Shown piece by piece: positions 1-9,583 of a stretch of 64,000 bases of DNA. Both the position numbers and the translations under genes were made by a program. The notes under the pieces are model-generated. The model did no database searches, was not told the DNA's origin, and saw only the letters and a list, made by a program, of their open reading frames with translations. Source of the DNA: Leptomonas pyrrhocoris (taxonomy: Eukaryota; Euglenozoa; Kinetoplastea; Trypanosomatida; Trypanosomatidae); the NCBI RefSeq assembly GCF_001293395.1, contig NW_015438375.1, forward strand, positions 248,001-312,000, written 5' to 3'. Each line of letters opens with the position of its first letter. Position 1 is the stretch's first letter.

Positions 1-571
1 CAAAGTTCTTCTCCTTTTTGGTTTTATTGGTGGTGCTAAGCAGAGCGGCAGGAAACCCGTTGAATGAAGAGCTGCGACGCACAGGTCAAGAATTGCTGCC
101 AGCAAAGAAGTCAAGAATAGTTTTTTGTTTACAGTGATGTTAAGAATGAAGAGCCAATACGAAAGAGAACAACTGCGTGAGCTGGAGTCGCGCCAATGCA
201 CTGCTCGAGCCCTGGAAAAGGATGCGGATCAGCTACACCAAACACGCAGTTACATGGCGTAGCGTAAGAAACAACGATGATACAGAAGGGTGAATCTGGA
301 AAAGATCCTTTCAATCGTTAGCGTCAATTTCGGTACGTTGAGCGTTCGAAACGACTGTGAAGGATCGACATAGACGGCATAAAGGAAGGAGAGAAGAGAC
401 GTCGGCCACGCACGCACACATCAGCGCACACACGCGTCAACGCCAAGCAACGAAACTTGCGGCTCGTAAGACAGCGTGTCACTCGGGCCAAGGAGCGCAA
501 GGCAAAACCACGAAACGGCAGGCACGATTAGAAACAAACAAACAAAAACGCGAGTATTCAAGGTGTGGCAC
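1..571. other. intergenic/UTR sequence at the window edge
   Basis: I see no convincing gene here. The stretch lies downstream, in the direction of transcription, of the minus-strand gene ending at 572, so it should hold that gene's 3' untranslated region and possibly the splice region of a neighbour beyond the window. The short frames on both strands look like chance frames. Confidence 0.6.
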
Positions 572-1861
572 TCACCACATCTTTTCACCATGCTCTGTCG
601 GCTCTTCTGCCGCTATGCCCGCGAAACGGCGCAGCACCCCCGACATCGACCGAGCGGCGCCGCCTTCCTTCTCGTATACCTCGCCAAAGCGTTGCGACGA
701 TTTCTTTGCGATGAACAGCGCCTTGTGCGTCGTCATCTTCGGCTCCTCCCCTGCTTCCCAGATTCGCCTCTCCTCCTCCAAATACGGCTCAAAGTCGCGG
801 TAGACGTAGTCGCGGTAGTCCCTGTAGAAGTCGCGCAACTCGTCGCGGAAGGAGCCGAGCAGCAGCAGCCCCAAGGCGGCAGCGGACAGCATGATCAACA
901 GCACTATCGCGTTGGCTTTCTGCACCCCCTGATCAACAAACGAGAGCACATCACTGCCGTTGGAGTTGACAGGAAAAGGAATGGGTTCCCTCGGCGCGGT
1001 CACCGCATCGGACGCTGCAGAGGGAGGAGAAGAGGACGAAACCGAGGTGGGCACCGGTCGCTGCAGAAAATCGCACAGAGGCTGCCAGCCGTCCTCTACG
1101 CGGAACACCAGCAAGCGCTCAGACGGCACCAACTCCTTCACGTGCTGCTCAAATAGGTCCAACGCGCCCGCCAGCCGCAGCGTGGCCTGTTGCTGTGCCA
1201 GCGGCACGTTTTGCGCCGTCATCGCCGCGGAGGAAGTCGGCAACGGCCGCATGCGACGTCCCTTTCGCAGGTCTGCCGGAGCGATGAGGGCGCGGCGCAG
1301 GTCAACCATGTCCAGCAGCATCGTGTGCAGGCAAGAGTCCTGCCACCACCGCGTGCTCTGCTCGCAGCGCGCGGCGAGGGGCCGCAGCCACTGATCCATA
1401 TCCTTCTCCCAGGCGAGCTTGTCGACCTCCTCCACCAAAACAACGCGGGTGCTGCGCGGACACTCCTTCAAGATCGCCTCAAACGCGATCGTCGCCGGTG
1501 GGCCCACGAGCGCGTCGTAGTAGCGTTGCGGCGACGGAGAGGCACCCGTGGGGTGCTGCTGCCTCTTCTTTTCCCCGTGGGTCTTTTCGGGTACGTGGGG
1601 TATTTTTAAAATGTCAAAGCTGAAGGGCTTTTCGTGCCGCAGCACGGACATCCACTCCTGCGGGTGAGTGAGCAAGTGGCCTTTGCGCAGCGAATCTTCA
1701 AAGGTGTAGGGGCTGTAGCCCAAGATGCGCAATGCGGCTGCCACGGCGCCACCGTTGGGAATCATCGTCAGTACAACGACCTTCAGCGGTGGAGGCGGCA
1801 ACGCTTGTGGCGCACTGGCACTGGTGGGTGCCACTCGCAGCACCGCCCCCAGACGCAGCAT
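572..1861 (-). CDS. Degenerate sulfotransferase-family (Sulfotransfer_4-like) membrane protein
   Basis: The 429-residue product resembles the Sulfotransfer_4 family of P-loop proteins. Residues 26-60 correspond to the first strand and nucleotide-binding loop, but the usual GLPRTGT-type loop reads MIPNGGA (33-39). The typical following phrase is kept as ILGYSPY (46-52). YYDALVGPPA (114-123) matches the family's substrate-side segment, and VPSERLLVFRVEDGWQPLC (245-263) is the family's most recognisable motif. A strongly hydrophobic helix at about 316-336 is followed by a charged Tyr/Arg/Asp segment, suggesting a C-terminal membrane anchor. The first 25 residues are Arg/Ala/Ser/Pro-rich and could be a mitochondrial presequence. 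The ATG at 1861 is chosen because a C/T-rich tract (complement of about 1957-1996) is followed by a candidate acceptor AG at 1922-1923, about 60 nt upstream. Family membership is fairly secure; catalytic activity is doubtful because the PAPS-binding loop is altered. Confidence 0.75.
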   Translation of the reverse strand: MLRLGAVLRVAPTSASAPQALPPPPLKVVVLTMIPNGGAVAAALRILGYSPYTFEDSLRKGHLLTHPQEWMSVLRHEKPFSFDILKIPHVPEKTHGEKKRQQHPTGASPSPQRYYDALVGPPATIAFEAILKECPRSTRVVLVEEVDKLAWEKDMDQWLRPLAARCEQSTRWWQDSCLHTMLLDMVDLRRALIAPADLRKGRRMRPLPTSSAAMTAQNVPLAQQQATLRLAGALDLFEQHVKELVPSERLLVFRVEDGWQPLCDFLQRPVPTSVSSSSPPSAASDAVTAPREPIPFPVNSNGSDVLSFVDQGVQKANAIVLLIMLSAAALGLLLLGSFRDELRDFYRDYRDYVYRDFEPYLEEERRIWEAGEEPKMTTHKALFIAKKSSQRFGEVYEKEGGAARSMSGVLRRFAGIAAEEPTEHGEKMW

Positions 1862-2442
1862 CTTCAGGGGATGTAAAAAGTGGATTCCTTCGGATTTTCT
1901 GCTCTGTGTTGCTCACCTACTCTTGTCCGTGTTCGGGTGGGGCGTGATCAACAACGGGGAAGGGGGGGGGAGGGGAACGAGGACAGATAGAAAAAGGTAC
2001 AGTAAGTGATGCAGGCAGTACAGAGATGAGGGGATGGGAGCGTCGTTGCGCAGGCGGTGCGAAACAACACACGCGGCGATCACAAAAGTATGCGATGCTG
2101 AACGAAAGAAGGCGCACCGGTGACGTGCTCCCTTCGTCGTGAAACGACCGCTAAGCGTAGCTTTACCAAGGTGCGCGTTGAGTACTAGTGCAAACCCGAT
2201 CTTTATTCTCACCGCTGTCTGTCAAACCGTGAATCATCGAATGTGTCTTGCGCTTTACGTTGCCATCATCAATTGCTTTTCCGGTTGTACCTCATGAGAA
2301 GACGTGACGTGACGTGGAACTTGAGAATCGGAAAACGACAACAGCACCGTTGCTGTGACACCTGCCGGTGTTGCGTAGCCAACGGCGCAGTGCCTTCTCT
2401 TTTGCTTTTCCCCTCTCTCGAGCGACTCCGAGAGGAGGCACG
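1862..2442. other. intergenic spacer
   Basis: This spacer holds the 3' untranslated region of the gene ending at 2443 and the splice region of the gene starting at 1861. The complement of about 1957-1996 is a C/T-rich tract including a run of nine C's. I see no gene in it. Confidence 0.6.
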
Positions 2443-5400
2443 CTACGAGATTGCTTGCCACGAGCCGAGCAGTGAGCAGGCGTCAAGCCCTGGCGTGGGC
2501 ACGTAAAGCGACGAAGGCTGTTCAACGGCAGCGCCACGGTAGTACCTCACTACCTTTGACATATACGCCTCATTCACCTTCCCCACCTCGGCCAAGGACG
2601 CTTTTGTGCGTTCGTTCGAAGTAGACGCGGTCGTGCTCACGGTTGCAGCTGTTGTCCGCCGTCGCTCCTCCTCCTCCCTCATCCTCGCTACCTGAGACGG
2701 CGCTAACAGGTAAAAAGGGTACGCCCTTCGTCGCAAGCGAATCCGCACTTCGCCACGTGTGTCATCGTCCGCCACACTGTCGTGCTCGGACCCCTCCGCC
2801 CCATCCACGGAAGAGGAAGAAGATCGATGGTCACCGGCGTCGGGGAGCCCGGCCGCGGTGGTGGTGGCCGCGCGCTGCATTACGCAGCCACCGCGTCGCG
2901 CCCCTTGCGCACCCTCGTCGCGAAGGAGACGGTAGTCGCGCAGCAGGCGCCGTCGCTCTCGCACCTGCACCTCTGCAGGCAATTGTGTTAAGGCAACCCG
3001 CAGCGCCGTGTTAAGATCATTGGGCAGCCACGTGCGGCATTCCTCTTCCTCCGCCACGACAGAAGTCGTGTTCGGCGGTGGCTGGGGAAATTGGTGGCCC
3101 TCACGCAGCAGCCGCGCTACTTCGGTGTGCATGACGGGCTGGAGAGGCATCCACACGGGCACGACCGGGGGAAGGGGCGCTGCGATGGCCATGATCACGC
3201 CGCCTGGGTTCTCCGCTGTCGGCCGCACCGCAGCGGTGTAGGCACCCGTCCACGCCCGTACAGCCGCAGCGTTGTAGGTGGGTAACGTCCAAATGAGAGA
3301 GGCGTGTGTAAGGTCCGCGAGGATGGCACGCACGCATGCCCAGTATCCACTGCAGGAGCACCACGCGTTGTCTTCTGACAGGGAAGCGGCTTTCGGCGCT
3401 ACTTCGCCTGAATTGCGTTCTTGCCGAGTGTCCGTAGAGTCGGAAGAACGGGATGCGTTGGGCAACACGGCCACGTCGTCTCGTGGTGTGTGTTCGTACA
3501 TGCACCGCTGCATCTCCGTCATCATGTCCTCGACACTGGCGCTCGTGGCTGCGGTATCATTGGCCTGCCGTAGCAACTCCTCCAACTCCGCCGCTTCCCT
3601 TTCCAGCTCTTCGTCACCTCCGCTCATTTCTGAGGTGGATGGGGGAGGCGCATTGCTCCCTCCACTGGTGCCTGCTGCGGCGTCGTGGGGAAGGGTATGC
3701 TGCATGAACTGGCCGACCTTCTGCAGGAGACGCTGGCGCGGCGTGAGTGCACACGGGGAGTCGGGGGTGCCCTGTTTGGCGATAGACTTCTCAATGAGAG
3801 CGCGCAGGTGGTCCGGTGGGGTGTCGAGAAGCAGTGGCGCTGCTTCTTCTGATAGGGACCGGACGTGCGATGTTGTGTGGCCGGGTGCCGCCTCTTTTGT
3901 GCGCCGCCACGCCGCCTCTGCGTTGGTTAAAACTGCCTTGGAGGAGGAAGAGGAAGAAGAGGTCCAACCACCTCTGTCCGCTTCACTCGACTCTTTGCCC
4001 TGATGACGGCGCACAGCATCCACCACACCACTCGACATGCCCACGCCCACGCCTCGACTCGTCATCGGATTCTCACGCATGAACACGCGATGCTGCCGGG
4101 CATTGTACGAGGGGGTGGGGGAGTTTCCCGCTTCCGCCTCTTCCGCCTCTTCCTCCTCTGCCCTCTCTTCCTCTCCGTGTGTATTTATCGCCGGGATGCC
4201 GCTGATGCTACCGCCCAGCGTGGATGCAGGTTTGAAGCGGCAAAAGGCCTGACGGGCCTCATCAGCGGAGATGCCCACGCTGCTGGGGCTCTGCCGCGTG
4301 GCCTGCGCCCGTTCGGCACCAGGCATCGGCGCCGTCACATCCACCACCAACGACTTCTCCAAACCCTCAAACAACTTCGCCTCCGTCAGGGCCCACGAAA
4401 AGAGGACGTGGAAAGGAACGAGATCGTGTCGGCGCAGGTGGCGCAGGGACGGTCCGAGGGTGGGGTGCCGACAGAGCACCGGCCACGGAGTGCAGAGAAG
4501 AGGAAGGCGACACCACGCCGCATCTACGGCTCCGCTATCGTGCAAGGGAGAGGACACCTGCGCGTTCCGTTCGGCTCCTCTGCCCCCTCGCTGCTCACTG
4601 GATCGGCTGCTGCTGCTGCGGCGACCACCACCTCGACAACGAATATCAGATGAACATGTCTGAAAAGGGCTGTAGAGTTGATGCGTCGAGGGTAGTTCGA
4701 AGGACACGCTGCGCCACCCACTCCGCACGAGTAGGCTTGCAAGATCGCCGAGGAACTGCTGCGTCACGAGGAGCCGCGTGGGCAGCTGCAGAATGAGGGG
4801 CACCTGTGGGAGCAGCTGCTGTCCGACCTCACGCAATCCTTCGAGAGCGTGGCGGAAGGTTTGCTGTGCATCCGCCCCGCTGCCCCACGGCTCCTCCATC
4901 GCAAGGATTGCCTCCAACGGCTGTTCATGCGGTGCGGCGGGTCGGCGACGTCCCCGGGGAGATTTGGACGGCGACACATTATCATTAACAAGGTCCGCTC
5001 CTCCTGCTGCACCGGGAATTTGCAAGAAAGTGGTAGGCAGCTGCGCGACAGTGAGATCTGGAAACAGTCGCAGTGACGCACAAACCGGCGGCCGCGCTGG
5101 CGAAGCCGTGGAGGCAGCTGAGCGCGTGCTTTGCAAGCTGGAGCTGCTGAGCTGGGCAAGGTACGCTTCGATGGGAGACCAAATACTCGCGTAGCGGCCC
5201 CTCGTTGTCAAACCAGAGTGACGACCTGCGTGTCCCTGCCCGTCTTCGCTGCTATAAGAGGGGGAGTGGAGTGCGGCACCCCAGACGCACAGCGGCGGCA
5301 ACGTAAACGTCAGCCCCGCAGCACCACCGCCGCTACCCGCACCGCTCTTGAAGGAGGACTTTGCCGCCTGCAACGCTTCCTGCGCGGAGAGAAAGGTGTG

Positions 5401-5544
5401 TGAATGCAGCGCCGTTTTGCTTGTCGGAGGCAAAGTGGAGGCATGGCGCGCAGTGGTCGACGTGCACGGTACCTTTCTATTTTTTGCGACGGCAGCTCGA
5501 GGCCACCTTTCAAGGAATCGAACGGAGCTGCTTGCTGAATGCAT
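2443..5544 (-). CDS. Large conserved-type hypothetical protein, possibly mitochondrial
   Basis: I do not recognise this 1033-residue protein. The frame is open for over 3 kb and starts at an ATG (5544). The first 45 residues are rich in Arg, Ser, Ala and Lys with almost no acidic residues, which fits a mitochondrial targeting sequence. Folded-looking segments include one with VPLILQLPTRLLVTQQF in the first third and one containing ASLIWTLPTYNAAAVRAWTG near residue 760. They are separated by low-complexity linkers: a Glu/Ala-rich patch near 455-471, a Ser run near 526, and a possible coiled coil EELEREAAELEELLRQ near 643-660. The C-terminal part has many Arg/Glu residues and ends with a hydrophobic, Tyr-containing segment. 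Such alternation of short conserved blocks and linkers is common in kinetoplastid-specific mitochondrial RNA-processing and ribosome-associated proteins, but that is only an analogy. Confidence 0.8.
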   Translation of the reverse strand: MHSASSSVRFLERWPRAAVAKNRKVPCTSTTARHASTLPPTSKTALHSHTFLSAQEALQAAKSSFKSGAGSGGGAAGLTFTLPPLCVWGAALHSPSYSSEDGQGHAGRHSGLTTRGRYASIWSPIEAYLAQLSSSSLQSTRSAASTASPARPPVCASLRLFPDLTVAQLPTTFLQIPGAAGGADLVNDNVSPSKSPRGRRRPAAPHEQPLEAILAMEEPWGSGADAQQTFRHALEGLREVGQQLLPQVPLILQLPTRLLVTQQFLGDLASLLVRSGWRSVSFELPSTHQLYSPFQTCSSDIRCRGGGRRSSSSRSSEQRGGRGAERNAQVSSPLHDSGAVDAAWCRLPLLCTPWPVLCRHPTLGPSLRHLRRHDLVPFHVLFSWALTEAKLFEGLEKSLVVDVTAPMPGAERAQATRQSPSSVGISADEARQAFCRFKPASTLGGSISGIPAINTHGEEERAEEEEAEEAEAGNSPTPSYNARQHRVFMRENPMTSRGVGVGMSSGVVDAVRRHQGKESSEADRGGWTSSSSSSSKAVLTNAEAAWRRTKEAAPGHTTSHVRSLSEEAAPLLLDTPPDHLRALIEKSIAKQGTPDSPCALTPRQRLLQKVGQFMQHTLPHDAAAGTSGGSNAPPPSTSEMSGGDEELEREAAELEELLRQANDTAATSASVEDMMTEMQRCMYEHTPRDDVAVLPNASRSSDSTDTRQERNSGEVAPKAASLSEDNAWCSCSGYWACVRAILADLTHASLIWTLPTYNAAAVRAWTGAYTAAVRPTAENPGGVIMAIAAPLPPVVPVWMPLQPVMHTEVARLLREGHQFPQPPPNTTSVVAEEEECRTWLPNDLNTALRVALTQLPAEVQVRERRRLLRDYRLLRDEGAQGARRGGCVMQRAATTTAAGLPDAGDHRSSSSSVDGAEGSEHDSVADDDTRGEVRIRLRRRAYPFYLLAPSQVARMREEEERRRTTAATVSTTASTSNERTKASLAEVGKVNEAYMSKVVRYYRGAAVEQPSSLYVPTPGLDACSLLGSWQAIS

Positions 5545-6207
5545 GGGATGAGCTGATTACCTCGGCGTAGCTTCGCAGTCATTTACACAGACTTCAACAC
5601 CGGCTGAAGGGCAGCTTCCTCGTTGCCGACCGGAGAGCGTAGCGCCGGAGCGGATAACCAAAGCAGAGGACCCCCCCCCCCGAGAGGAAAACAGCACCGA
5701 CCCCAAAAGATGCAGATGAGACAAACAAGAAAAGAAATTACGCAAGAACAAAGCGCGCATGCCAGCACAAAATGCCACGTTCGATTATACGGTAAAGAGG
5801 AGCGGGAGGACGCACTCTCCTTCTCCTCTTTTCCCTTTCACACCGATAAGTCTTCATGACCATCATCATCATCTGTAGTCGATAGACAACAACAAAAAGA
5901 AAGGCACAAGCCTCTCCAGAAAAAAAATAGTACAGGCAACGAGCAGACCTGCTGTTGATTTCTGTTTCCGTGGGAGTGCATCCGTTGATGGCCCCTGGTC
6001 ATTCTGCATTGATCCGCTTTGCTTGTTAAAGGCGTGCTGAACACTGAAACGTGCATCTGTGAAGTGCCACATTAAGATAAAAGTCTTACAGAGAGTCAAC
6101 AACAAAAACAAATAGGAAGGGAAACGGTAGCACAAGCACACAGTGAACCAAAACAGCAGAAAGCAGCTGAGTTGGCAACTGTAATGAATGTGCCCTCGTA
6201 CCCCTCC
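5545..6207. other. intergenic spacer
   Basis: A spacer between two minus-strand genes. The complement of about 5690-5760 is T/C-rich and is a plausible trans-splicing tract for the gene starting at 5544. There is an 11-base C run at 5671-5681. No gene is seen. Confidence 0.6.
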
Positions 6208-8364
6208 TTACTTGATTCCGATGTGGCGATCTTTGGGAGAGTGTCCGCGCAGCAACCGCGGGCCGCTTTTCGACACCTCTACCTGCCGCTTTGACGCCTT
6301 CAGAGACTGCGCAAACTCGAAGCGTGCCTTGAGCGCCGTCAACCGCCGCTGCGCGGAAGAGTGCGCTTTCACCTCGGGCGACGAAGAAGGTGGCATAAGT
6401 GGGTCATTGCCCGTCGTGCGGCGCTGACGGGAGTCTGTTCTGTTTTCGCGGGCATCCTTGCCTTCACCACGAGACTGGGAGCCGACGATGTGCTGCGCAA
6501 GTAGCTGACGCCGCAGTGCGTGACCGTCGATTGGCTTTTCATGACCTTCGCCCTCCCCCGAGGAGTGGAGCTTGGAGCGGAGCTGTTGCAGCCACTCGTC
6601 TGTATTACCTTGCAGAGGAACTGAAGACGACATTTCCGCGTTATGGGAGTCTTCCGCCACTCCCGTAGAGGATGCTGCACTACCGCTATCCGACGACGAC
6701 GACGAGCCACCCAGCAGCACCGCTCCGCGATCCCCTCTTCCCTTGTCTTGGTTCGTGCTCGATGTCGCGTACTCGGTGAGCTGCACCGCCTCCGACAGGG
6801 TTCGCATTTGCGCCGTTTCCACGGTGGCAAAGAGCACCTCGATGCGGTAGTCACTCGACACACGCGTCGCGTATTCGAAGGCGTGAAAGGGCTGCTGGGT
6901 CTGCTTGTAGCCCATCGCGTACTCACTCAAGCACGGCTCCGTCACCACAAATAGACTGCGTGGGGTGAGGTGCAGTCGGGGGTACCACGGCGCGTCCTTG
7001 TGCTGCAGGCGCAACACGGTTGTGGAGACGAGGTTCAAAAGGCCGACGTAGGACCCGATGGAGCGGGGGTGGCGGTGCACCGGGTAGCCGCTGAAGTTGC
7101 CCACCATCTCACTCACCTGACACACGTTTGGCACGGCGGGGATGAGACCGAGAAAGAAGAGGCGGTACAGCACACGCTGAAGCGTGGGGCAGCTGGACAG
7201 CGCAAAGGCGAGCGTGTCCTTGCCGGGTATGCCGAGTTCTTTCTCATAGAGATTGACGCAGTACCGCGCCTCTTCGGCGATGTACGCAGCACGGGAGCTT
7301 TGCAGTAAGCGCAGCAGCTCCTCACTCACCACCGCCTCCTCTGCACGCGAAATCATGCCTTGGTAGCCCACAAGCCCATCGACGTACATCTTGCGCAGTG
7401 CGTAGGTGCTGCGAGGCTGGCCCACACTCTCCTCCGTGGGGGCAAGCAGCTCACCTTCCAGAGCGGTAGAGTAGAAGCCCTCGTCGTGCTGACGGCGGCG
7501 GCGGCGGTCGTCCAGCACCTCTGCTGCTGTATCTGTCTCCCCAGTAGCACCGTCGCCGGTTTCGCTCTGTGCGTTGGGGGCAGCCGCCGACTCCCCGAGA
7601 AGGTCGCCAAGACCCGCCCCACCTCGGCCGTGCCGCATCGCTACGCCCCACGAGCTGGTTCGCTGCCGCGACTCGAGGTCGCCTGTGCCGTACATCGTGT
7701 TGTACAGGGCTGACTCTTTCGGGATGGTTGTCCACCCCGCCTGGCCGTGGTAGTGCTCCGCGGGCAGTCCATTCATCTCAATGTCCGCCTCCCCTCCCTC
7801 CGTGAACTCCACCGCAGAGGCGGCGTTGGCTTCGAGCGACGCGCGAAGTTGCTCCTGCCGCTCCTCACGAGAGGGCCGCGGCGCGTCGAGGGTGTGCTCG
7901 TCGAGGCCGTCGTAAAAACCGTACTCGCGTGGCAGCGGGGTGAAGTACGACCCGGCCACGTCAGCCCTCGCAAACGACCCGGCGTCGTCACGCCCCCTCT
8001 CCGCCCTTTGCCGGTGATAGGCTTGGCGCTGAGAAGTGTAGCCCCCGCTGCCTGTCTGAGCGGGCTTGGACGTCTGTGCTTTGCTGTCCTCGTGAGGTGG
8101 CGGCAGTGGCTCTCCCGGTCGCAGCGTGCGGCTCACCTGACGGCGACGATGCTGATAGCCGGCCAGGCGGCGTGGAGAGGTGGCACCTTCGGTGTGTGCT
8201 GCAGGTGGCTCCGCGGCGTTGTCCTGCATTCCATTTCGAAGGCCGTCTCCGCTTCGTCGGAACCGCGCAGAGGACGGGGCGCCCTGCGCGACACGCCTTG
8301 GCTCGGCAGCACCAAGAGGTGTGCGGGGGATGTGGAAGAGAAAACGCCGAGTGTAGCGCAGCAT
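6208..8364 (-). CDS. AlkB-like (2OG-Fe(II) dioxygenase fold) domain protein, likely degenerate
   Basis: The 718-residue product starts at the ATG at 8364; the open frame extends 5 codons further but only to a TTG. The N-terminal 30 residues are Arg-rich and hydrophobic without acids, suggesting mitochondrial import. Residues to about 340 are mostly low complexity. Residues about 345-520 look like an AlkB-type double-stranded beta-helix: VSEMVGNFSGYPVHRHP (417-433) sits where AlkB proteins have an N-x-Y and H-x-D strand, followed by VGLLNLVSTTVLRLQH, then LTPRSLFVVTE where AlkB proteins have PPRSLLVLSG, then a Tyr-containing segment, and RIEVLFATVE (507-516) with the conserved Arg. The iron-binding H-x-D appears as H430-R-H432, and the distal His position reads MGY. 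A catalytically dead or structural role is therefore likely. The rest of the C terminus is Ser-rich and disordered. The call rests on motif order, not on a profile search. Confidence 0.7.
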   Translation of the reverse strand: MLRYTRRFLFHIPRTPLGAAEPRRVAQGAPSSARFRRSGDGLRNGMQDNAAEPPAAHTEGATSPRRLAGYQHRRRQVSRTLRPGEPLPPPHEDSKAQTSKPAQTGSGGYTSQRQAYHRQRAERGRDDAGSFARADVAGSYFTPLPREYGFYDGLDEHTLDAPRPSREERQEQLRASLEANAASAVEFTEGGEADIEMNGLPAEHYHGQAGWTTIPKESALYNTMYGTGDLESRQRTSSWGVAMRHGRGGAGLGDLLGESAAAPNAQSETGDGATGETDTAAEVLDDRRRRRQHDEGFYSTALEGELLAPTEESVGQPRSTYALRKMYVDGLVGYQGMISRAEEAVVSEELLRLLQSSRAAYIAEEARYCVNLYEKELGIPGKDTLAFALSSCPTLQRVLYRLFFLGLIPAVPNVCQVSEMVGNFSGYPVHRHPRSIGSYVGLLNLVSTTVLRLQHKDAPWYPRLHLTPRSLFVVTEPCLSEYAMGYKQTQQPFHAFEYATRVSSDYRIEVLFATVETAQMRTLSEAVQLTEYATSSTNQDKGRGDRGAVLLGGSSSSSDSGSAASSTGVAEDSHNAEMSSSVPLQGNTDEWLQQLRSKLHSSGEGEGHEKPIDGHALRRQLLAQHIVGSQSRGEGKDARENRTDSRQRRTTGNDPLMPPSSSPEVKAHSSAQRRLTALKARFEFAQSLKASKRQVEVSKSGPRLLRGHSPKDRHIGIK

Positions 8365-8409
8365 TAACAGAGACGGCAATGCTATTCTTTTTCTTTATGG
8401 TTTTCGCAC

Positions 8410-8490
8410 TCAGCGAGTGACCGTGTTGTCGGATTGAGTGGCTTCTGAGTGTGTGCCTGCTTGTCGACTTGCGAGAGGGTTTGCGGACAT
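8410..8490 (-). other. Possible upstream ORF (26 codons) in the 5' UTR of the AlkB-like gene
   Basis: If the mRNA of the gene at 6208-8364 is spliced after the long pyrimidine tract (complement of about 8575-8640), its leader contains an ATG at 8490. This opens a 26-codon frame ending at 8410, before the main ATG at 8364. The peptide starts MSANPLASR and is not recognised. Its existence depends on which acceptor is used. Confidence 0.3.
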
Positions 8491-9248
8491 TCCTTGTTTG
8501 CGCCGCAAGACGAAGCAACTGCACACGCAGGGAGCGCCAAAGAGTTCTACGTGCTTGCACAAAAGATGTATGAATAGGAGAGAGAGCGCGCATCGTACGA
8601 GAAGAACGGAAAGTGAGAAAAATAGGGGAGAGGTGAGAAACCACTGTACAAGCAGGCACATTCACACGTTCCTCCCACTCTGCCAACATATGCAACGGGT
8701 ACTTTCAGATTTGCTCACACGATGCTGCCGTTTGCAATCAACGTATCCAACGTGCACACGATGAGTTCAAAGGTGAGAAAGGTTCACTGCATCGCTAGGC
8801 GATTCATTGTACTCAATATATATAGAAAAGAGCGCCAATTCACAATACTACGAGAGTTCTTCGTTGTGAAGTAGACGAGGGAAAAAAAAAGAAGGTATAC
8901 GTTGAGGCCGAACGGTCGGTGCAACCTCTCCTTGACAGAGTGCAGTACAAAACACGGTTAATCACCCCCCGTTGGCGCACGATAGCATAAAATGATTAAA
9001 AAAAGGCAGAAGGAAAAGAAGGGAACGGAACGGAGGAGGAAGCCTACGTCAAACAATCAAACTCGCAACCTTCAACCGCGTAGCCGAGTGCTACGCACCG
9101 GCGAGAAAGAAAGAGCGTATAGCGTTCAAGTAAATGGATTTAAGGTAATAATTGTAATCGTAAGTTCGTATGTAAGTATGTAAGTATACCCGGAGCAGCA
9201 CGGATGACGCGATGCCCATCCGGTGGCCGCATTTGCACGCACACACGT

Positions 9249-9267
9249 ACACACACACACACACACA
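9249..9267. repeat. (AC)n microsatellite
   Basis: An uninterrupted AC dinucleotide run in the spacer downstream of the 2,4-dienoyl-CoA reductase gene. Confidence 0.9.
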
Positions 9268-9583
9268 GAAAAGGTACCCTCACTTACACAAAAAGGCAGG
9301 ACAAAAGGAAAGAGGAAGAGGAAAAATCACTGCTGAATTGTTGCCGTGAACGCCGCTTGCTGTCGTGCAGCACACACTACTTGCAGATTTCTGCGCAGCG
9401 TTGTCCGTCCCACTTCGGCGCGTTCGTAACCACCGTTGGCATCAATAACGTATACCCTTGAGAGAGCAAAGAGAGGAGGGGGGGGGGTGTAAGAGAAGAA
9501 AACGCGAAACACACCTTCATCGATCATTTGTATATAGATATGTGTGTGGGTGAGTTGGTCGGTGCGTACAGGTGTATATATAT

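Larger units (their letters stand above)
8365..9583. other. intergenic region with simple repeats
   Basis: About 1.2 kb without a convincing full gene. It contains the leader of the gene at 6208-8364, including a long pyrimidine tract on the minus strand (about 8575-8640), the 3' untranslated region of the reductase gene, an AC dinucleotide repeat at about 9249-9267, and a 10-base G run at 9478-9487. Purine-rich plus-strand stretches near 8990-9040 and 9300-9330 are pyrimidine tracts in the transcript. Confidence 0.6.

Noticed and set aside
8365-8379. Extension of the AlkB-like gene to 8379
   Set aside because: It begins with TTG; the first ATG is at 8364.
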